A stretch of DNA of 64,000 nucleotides from positions 1-64,000 of the forward strand of contig JAFRVK010000036.1 in NCBI GenBank assembly GCA_017441765.1. Direction: 5' to 3'. The DNA is from Erysipelotrichaceae bacterium (GTDB lineage Bacteria; Bacillota_I; Bacilli_A; Erysipelotrichales; Erysipelotrichaceae). Numbering within the stretch: the stretch's first letter is position 1; every line of letters begins with the position of its first letter. The notes under the pieces are model-generated. The model was not told the DNA's origin. It made no database searches and saw only the letters and a list, made by a program, of their open reading frames with translations. A program made the position numbers and the translations under genes. Below, piece after piece: positions 59,382-64,000 of the stretch.

Positions 59382-60916
59382 AGCTGCGGTCCTGCTTTCA
59401 CGATTTCTTCATCCATTTCCGGATATTTCTTAGCGAAGTTGCTGATGAACATCTGAGCCAGTTCTTTCGCTGCGGCATCATACGCCTCCGGATCGCTCCA
59501 GGTATTGCGCGGATCCAGGATCTCGTCAGGAACGCCCGGGCAGGAAACGGGGAAGTCCAGATTGAAGATGTCGCTGTGTCTGAATTCGACGTCTTTAAAT
59601 TCATTGTTCAAAGCAGCCGTCACCATGGCTCTGGTATACTTCAGATCGATACGCTTTGCTCCGGAAGCAGCACTTCCGCCGGACCATCCGGTATTGATCA
59701 GATAAACAGAGGTTCCATATTTCTCCAGCTTTTCTCCCAGCATTCTGGCATAGAGCTGCGGCTTAAGCGGCATGAATGGTTCACCGAACAATGTCGAGAA
59801 GGTCGGCTGCGGTTCTTTGACGCCGCGTTCCGTACCGGCAAGCTTGGATGTGAAACCGGTCACGAAATGATACATGGCGGCTTCTTTGGATAACTTGGAG
59901 ATCGGCGGCAAAACACCGAAAGCATCCGCAGTCAGGAAGATGATGACGCTTGGAATGCCTCCCACAGAAGGGATGACGGCGTTATCGATATAGTTCAATG
60001 GATAGCCCACTCTGGTGTTTTCCGTATATTTTGCATCATCGAAATCCAGATGTCCGTTCTCATCCATGACGACATTTTCTACGATGGAACCGTAACGGAT
60101 CGCGTTATAGATCTGCGGTTCCTTTTCTTTGGAAAGATTGATGCATTTTGCGTAGCAGCCGCCTTCGATATTGAACACGCCATCATCCGAGAATCCGTGT
60201 TCATCATCGCCGATCAGCATCCTGTTTTCATCCGCAGACAAGGTTGTCTTTCCTGTTCCGGACAATCCAAAGAAGATCGCTGTTTCTCTGGTCTCAGGAT
60301 CCATATTGGCGCTGCAATGCATCGGCAGCACATTCATCTTAGGCATGATGAAATTCATCGTCGAGAAGACCGACTTCTTGATCTCGCCGCAGTACATCGA
60401 ACCGCAGATCAGGATCTCATGTGTGCCATAATCGATGCCGATGAACGCTTCCGAATGGACATGATCTGTCTCAGGATCGCATTTGTAATCAGGTGCGGCA
60501 AGGATACGGTAATCGGGTTCTCCATAATTCTCCAGTTCCTCTTCGGTCGGCCGTATCAGCAAGTCGGAAATAAACAGACACTGGCTTGCCAGTTCGCAGA
60601 CGACTTCGAATTTTTGGCGGTACTTCGGATCCGCTCCTGCAAAGCCTTTGAAGACATAGAGATCTTTGTCTTCAAGATACTTTTCAACTTTTTCCTTGAT
60701 TGCGTTAAAACCCTCTTTCGAGATCGGACGGTTTACCTTGCCCCAGGCAATCTCATCATGAGAATACTCATCATCGACGATGAATTTGTCGTCAGGGGAA
60801 CGTCCGGTATATTTGCCGGTATAAATGACCAGGGCTTCATTATCAGCTAATGATCCTTCGTTTCGCGCTAAAGCGATGTCTACCAGTTCTTTGGTGCTCA
60901 GATTGATATGTTTCAT
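59378..60916 (-). CDS. pckA: Phosphoenolpyruvate carboxykinase (ATP)
   Basis: A 512-residue ATP-dependent PEP carboxykinase: kinase loops GLSGTGKTTLSADENR and LIGDDEHGF, the substrate Arg in YTGRSPDDKF and the PCK signature INTGWSGG. In gut anaerobes it often runs toward CO2 fixation, making oxaloacetate and ATP. The downstream overlapping aminotransferase supports use of that oxaloacetate for aspartate. AAGGAG lies seven bases before the ATG. Confidence 0.95.
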   Translation of the reverse strand: MKHINLSTKELVDIALARNEGSLADNEALVIYTGKYTGRSPDDKFIVDDEYSHDEIAWGKVNRPISKEGFNAIKEKVEKYLEDKDLYVFKGFAGADPKYRQKFEVVCELASQCLFISDLLIRPTEEELENYGEPDYRILAAPDYKCDPETDHVHSEAFIGIDYGTHEILICGSMYCGEIKKSVFSTMNFIMPKMNVLPMHCSANMDPETRETAIFFGLSGTGKTTLSADENRMLIGDDEHGFSDDGVFNIEGGCYAKCINLSKEKEPQIYNAIRYGSIVENVVMDENGHLDFDDAKYTENTRVGYPLNYIDNAVIPSVGGIPSVIIFLTADAFGVLPPISKLSKEAAMYHFVTGFTSKLAGTERGVKEPQPTFSTLFGEPFMPLKPQLYARMLGEKLEKYGTSVYLINTGWSGGSAASGAKRIDLKYTRAMVTAALNNEFKDVEFRHSDIFNLDFPVSCPGVPDEILDPRNTWSDPEAYDAAAKELAQMFISNFAKKYPEMDEEIVKAGPQL

Positions 60917-61099
60917 AAGGACTCCTTCCTATGTGTATTTCTTCTACTACTATTCTACTAAATAAAACAAATGTTTACACCCAAAGCTGAGGAGAAGATG
61001 TTTTACAGGAAGAACTGTTTTCCGTTTCTAGACCTTGAGACAGCGAAATGATATGATGAAGACAGAAAAGGAGCTCAGCTCCGGGAGGATACACATAAT

Positions 61100-62029
61100 A
61101 TGCTGCATGAAGTAAAATTTACCTCATTTAATGAACGTGATCAGGTCTATGGCTGGATCTATGTCCCTGCGTGCAAACCGCTGGGTATCATTCAGCTGAT
61201 CCATGGATTCGGCGAACATTCCCGCCGTTATCTGCATATGATCACGACTTTTATGGAAGCGGGCTATATCGTTGCGGCCGATGATCACGTCGGTCATGGC
61301 AAGACTGCTTTGGAGAACGATACCTGGGGCAACTGGGGTGAAAAAGGGTTCACCACGATGATGGAAGACGAAAAGAAACTCCATGACCTGGTGGTAGAGA
61401 TGTACCCGGAACTTCCGTATTTCATGTTCGGCCACAGCATGGGTTCGTTCATCACCAGACAGTATATCGCCAAGTACGGCATGGATCTCGATGGCGCGAC
61501 GATCTGCGGTACCACAGGCGTCTGGCCGAATCTGGACGACAATATCGCGATCGTACAGAAACTGGTCGACGAGGGCAAGGGCGATGAGTCCGATCCATCG
61601 TTAGGTGCCACTTTCATGGGATGGATGTTTGCGCGCTGCGATGAGGGTGTGACTCTGGGCAATGAATGGATCTGCGACAGCCCATATGTCCAGAAAGACC
61701 ATGCGGAAGACCCGTTCGATGCGTTCACGAAACCGACCAGCAACCGCGCATGGCTCTACTTCCTTGAAATGATGAAAGACATCACAGGCAAGGAATGGGC
61801 AGAAAAGGTTCCGAAGGATCTGCCGATCTACAACATCGCAGGCGATCAGGACCCGGTCGGTCAGTATGGCGAAGGCGTTTATCAGGCTGCCAACTGGCTC
61901 ACAGAAACCGGACATGATGTCACGACCGTGCTATACACTGGCTACCGTCATGAGATCCACAACTACAGCGAGCTCAAAGACGAAGTCGAAATGGGTATCG
62001 TCGATTTCTTTGATTCCTGCTGGATGTAA
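61100..62029 (+). CDS. Alpha/beta hydrolase, monoglyceride-lipase/lysophospholipase type
   Basis: A 309-residue hydrolase: IQLIHGFGEHSRRY with the oxyanion region, GHGKTA, nucleophile elbow FGHSMGSFIT, an Asp in AGDQDPVG and catalytic His in YRHEIHNY. The order is that of monoglyceride lipases and lysophospholipases. No signal peptide. GGGAGG is eleven bases upstream, preceded by a GGAGCT-C-AGCTCC hairpin that may affect initiation. Single-gene unit. Confidence 0.9.
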   Translation: MLHEVKFTSFNERDQVYGWIYVPACKPLGIIQLIHGFGEHSRRYLHMITTFMEAGYIVAADDHVGHGKTALENDTWGNWGEKGFTTMMEDEKKLHDLVVEMYPELPYFMFGHSMGSFITRQYIAKYGMDLDGATICGTTGVWPNLDDNIAIVQKLVDEGKGDESDPSLGATFMGWMFARCDEGVTLGNEWICDSPYVQKDHAEDPFDAFTKPTSNRAWLYFLEMMKDITGKEWAEKVPKDLPIYNIAGDQDPVGQYGEGVYQAANWLTETGHDVTTVLYTGYRHEIHNYSELKDEVEMGIVDFFDSCWM

Positions 62030-62065
62030 ATCTTTATAGTTCGGATAAGTCGTTTGATTTAAACA

Positions 62066-62103
62066 AAAAGATCGTTTGGTTTTCGATACAAGCGATCTTT
62101 TTC
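62066..62103. terminator. Bidirectional terminator between lipase and rhomboid genes
   Basis: AAAAAGATCG and CGATCTTTTT pair around an 18-base loop with A/T tails on both sides. Confidence 0.8.
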
Positions 62104-62126
62104 TTTTCATTCTTTTTCTACAGCGA

Positions 62127-62657
62127 TCAGATATACAGGAGCCCGGCGATCACTCCGCCGATGAAGCCTCCCAGATGTCCGGCCCAGGATACTCCCGGCA
62201 TCAGTGAAATGATCACATTTGGTATCAGCATCCTTGCCAGGGTGCTTTTCTCCACTTCATCCCAGCGTCCGTCATTCTTGTAAAGAAGGATCGCATAATA
62301 TCCCATGATCCCGAATACGACACCGGAAAAGCCGACCGTATAGGAATCGGTAAAGAAAGTGACCATCAGTCCCGATGTCAGCATCGAAAACAGTATCGCA
62401 GCAAGATATCCTTTCCGGTTCGTACGCAATTCACAGTAGCTGCCGATATTGAAGAAAGAAAGCAGATTCGCAACGATATGGCTGTAGCTCGCGTGCATCA
62501 GAGCGCCGGTAACGAGTCTGTAGATCTGTCCCTGTCTGACCAGAGATGGAACGATCGCAAAGATGGAATAGCTCATCATGCCCAAAAGCTGCAGCACAAA
62601 TACAATAACGTTGATGACAGTGAAGAGGATCGTAAATTTTAAATCGTTTCTTTTCAT
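62127..62657 (-). CDS. Rhomboid-family intramembrane serine protease
   Basis: A 176-residue membrane protein with six predicted helices. The catalytic Ser is in VGFSGVVFG (GxSG), the His in WAGHLGGFIGG, and the structural HASYSHIVANL motif lies in helix 2. The family cleaves membrane proteins within the bilayer. It is a minimal six-helix form. AAAGGAC precedes the ATG by eight bases. Confidence 0.9.
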   Translation of the reverse strand: MKRNDLKFTILFTVINVIVFVLQLLGMMSYSIFAIVPSLVRQGQIYRLVTGALMHASYSHIVANLLSFFNIGSYCELRTNRKGYLAAILFSMLTSGLMVTFFTDSYTVGFSGVVFGIMGYYAILLYKNDGRWDEVEKSTLARMLIPNVIISLMPGVSWAGHLGGFIGGVIAGLLYI

Positions 62658-62764
62658 TTTACTTGTCCTTTCTTTTTAAATCTTGCCATGGAATACAGAT
62701 TATTTTTTATTATAAAACATGTTTCAAGCTACGGAAAACAATAATAATCCGATATCATCAGTCA

Positions 62765-62796
62765 AAGAAAACACTCCTGAACCGATTCAGGAGTGT
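62765..62796 (-). terminator. Terminator overlapping the rtcB stop
   Basis: ACACTCCTGA and TCAGGAGTGT pair around six bases beginning at the stop codon; TTTTCTTT follows on the minus strand. Confidence 0.8.
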
Positions 62797-63998
62797 CATT
62801 CCGCTTTGAAGTTGTATACCGGCTTGATCGTACGGATGATCTCTGCCGTATCGGTGATATTGGCGATGATATCGCCCATATCCTTGTACGCCATCGGGCT
62901 TTCGTCCAGAGTGTTCGCGTTTGCCGTAGTCGTGTAGATCCCTTCCATCTGACGGCTGAATTCTTCGACGCTCAAGGTCTGAAACGCTTTCGAACGGGAT
63001 ATGATACGTCCTGCCCCATGAGGAGCGGAACAGTTCCAGTCCTCGTTGCCCTTGCCGATGCAGATCAGGGAACCATCACGCATATTCATCGGAATCAGCA
63101 GTTTCTGTCCTTCTTTGGCAGAGACTGCGCCTTTTCTCAGGATCATCGCATCCGTATCGATGTAGTTATGGATCGTCGTAAACTGATCGGTGATCGTCAG
63201 ATTCATTCCTTCAACGATGATTTCCATCATCGTCTTGCGATTGATGTCAGCATATTCCTGCATAATCTTCATGTCATGGATGTAGTCATCAAACAGTTTG
63301 CCTCGGACATAAGCCAGTTCCTTCGGAATCTCTGTTTTGGCTTTCTCCTTGATTTCTGCCATGACCGAAGCGATTTCCTTTTCTCTGCCCTGGGCTTTCA
63401 TTTCAGCGATCATTTGATTCAGATCGCCCCTGTACGTACCCTTCAGCTGATCATACGCATGTCTCTGGTAGATCTCGGCGACTTCTTTGCCCAGATGACG
63501 TGATCCGGAATGAATGACGATGTAGAGGTTGCCTTCTTCATCCTTATCGACCTCGATGAAGTGATTTCCTCCACCTAACGTGCCGATCGCCTTCAATTCC
63601 TTCTCCAGTTGATTCACATCCTCGAGGCATCTCAAAGACATCACGGAAGTCTGATCCGCATTGGAATGTTTACGGTCACGCACATTCATGCCTGCCGGAA
63701 TCTCTTTCTTAATCAGTGCATCCAGACGGGCAAAGTCGATTTCCTTTTCTTTGATCATGACAGTCTCCATCCCGCAGCCGATATCTACACCGACCATATT
63801 CGGAGTGACCGCCCCATGCAGCGTCATGGTCGTACCGATCGTACAGCCTGCACCGGCATGCACATCAGGCATGATCCTGATCTTGCTGGAAGCATAGACC
63901 TCCAGATCGCAGATGGCACGGATCTGTCCGATCGCTTCTTCTTCTATCGTTGAAGTGAATACTTTCGCTTCATTGTATTTTCCATTAATGTTGATCAT
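62796..63998 (-). CDS. rtcB: RtcB-family RNA ligase
   Basis: A 400-residue RtcB: manganese-binding PDVHAGAGCTIG and VGVDIGCGM, GGGNHFIEV, a second His in HSGSRHLG, and SAPHGAGRIISR with the guanylated His region near the C-terminus. RtcB joins 2',3'-cyclic phosphate and 5'-OH RNA ends in tRNA repair or splicing. At 400 residues this is the shorter bacterial type. Neither archease nor an RtcR regulator is visible here, but the upstream side is outside the window. The ATG is two bases from the right edge, so its ribosome site is not seen. Confidence 0.93.
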   Translation of the reverse strand: MININGKYNEAKVFTSTIEEEAIGQIRAICDLEVYASSKIRIMPDVHAGAGCTIGTTMTLHGAVTPNMVGVDIGCGMETVMIKEKEIDFARLDALIKKEIPAGMNVRDRKHSNADQTSVMSLRCLEDVNQLEKELKAIGTLGGGNHFIEVDKDEEGNLYIVIHSGSRHLGKEVAEIYQRHAYDQLKGTYRGDLNQMIAEMKAQGREKEIASVMAEIKEKAKTEIPKELAYVRGKLFDDYIHDMKIMQEYADINRKTMMEIIVEGMNLTITDQFTTIHNYIDTDAMILRKGAVSAKEGQKLLIPMNMRDGSLICIGKGNEDWNCSAPHGAGRIISRSKAFQTLSVEEFSRQMEGIYTTTANANTLDESPMAYKDMGDIIANITDTAEIIRTIKPVYNFKAE

Positions 63999-64000
63999 AT

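Overview
The window is a contiguous, moderate-GC chromosomal segment from a Gram-positive anaerobe, most likely a gut Bacillota of the Erysipelotrichia/Clostridia type. The evidence is indirect: an oxygen-independent class III ribonucleotide reductase, ATP-type PEP carboxykinase, CcpA-like cre sites, AGGAGG-type ribosome sites, a YesM/YesN plus Lpl-type sugar locus, YtrA-type and MarR-type regulators, and lipoproteins. No rRNA, tRNA, phage or CRISPR locus is visible. The left edge holds what looks like the first codons of an IS transposase.

Layout. (1) About 0.2-4.8 kb is a compact anaerobic dNTP operon: a MarR-NrdG fusion, an NrdD with a C-terminal NrdH/glutaredoxin-like domain, and a thioredoxin-reductase-like flavoprotein. 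A MarR-type palindrome covers the -35 of its promoter. (2) 5.2-6.8 kb is a 5'-nucleotidase lipoprotein. (3) 6.9-12.8 kb is an operon built like a partner-switching system: MscS channel, lone STAS protein, STAS-HAD fusion, membrane SpoIIE-type phosphatase fused to an RsbW-like kinase, STAS-kinase fusion, small unknown protein. No sigma factor is present. (4) 13.5-27.6 kb is a carbohydrate operon: binding lipoprotein, YesM/YesN two-component pair, a single-pass membrane protein, two Lpl-type permeases, a beta-lactamase-fold hydrolase, polysaccharide deacetylase, DUF624 protein, ABC ATPase, carboxylesterase and a PfkB-like protein whose catalytic Asp is Asn. (5) 27.8-30.7 kb adds two more esterases and a DUF3237 protein on the opposite strand, followed by an M3 peptidase. 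(6) 32.6-35.1 kb is a GntR(YtrA)-ABC-transglycosylase envelope operon under a clear palindromic operator. (7) 35.2-43.8 kb is a second sugar/ester catabolic operon: alpha/beta hydrolases, sialate O-acetylesterase-like, CE2-like esterase, NIF3, P-loop kinase and a GH13_18 phosphorylase. (8) 44-49 kb holds a multidomain lipoprotein, a divergent MsmX-like ATPase with an unusually structured leader, an alpha/beta hydrolase and a HAD protein. (9) 49-53.1 kb is a MarR-regulated heterodimeric ABC exporter. (10) 53.2-64 kb is a mix of envelope and housekeeping genes: a membrane-anchored beta-propeller protein, adenosine deaminase with M18 aminopeptidase, pckA with an aminotransferase and GtrA, a lipase, a rhomboid protease and RtcB.

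Taken together, the sugar and ester genes suggest import of a short acylated carbohydrate, deacylation in the cytoplasm by several leaderless esterases, and phosphorolysis or phosphorylation of the sugar core. This is inference. The observations I rate highest are the self-contained nrd operon with its MarR-NrdG fusion, the sigma-less STAS-fusion partner-switching operon, and the candidate regulatory RNA upstream of the MsmX-like ATPase.
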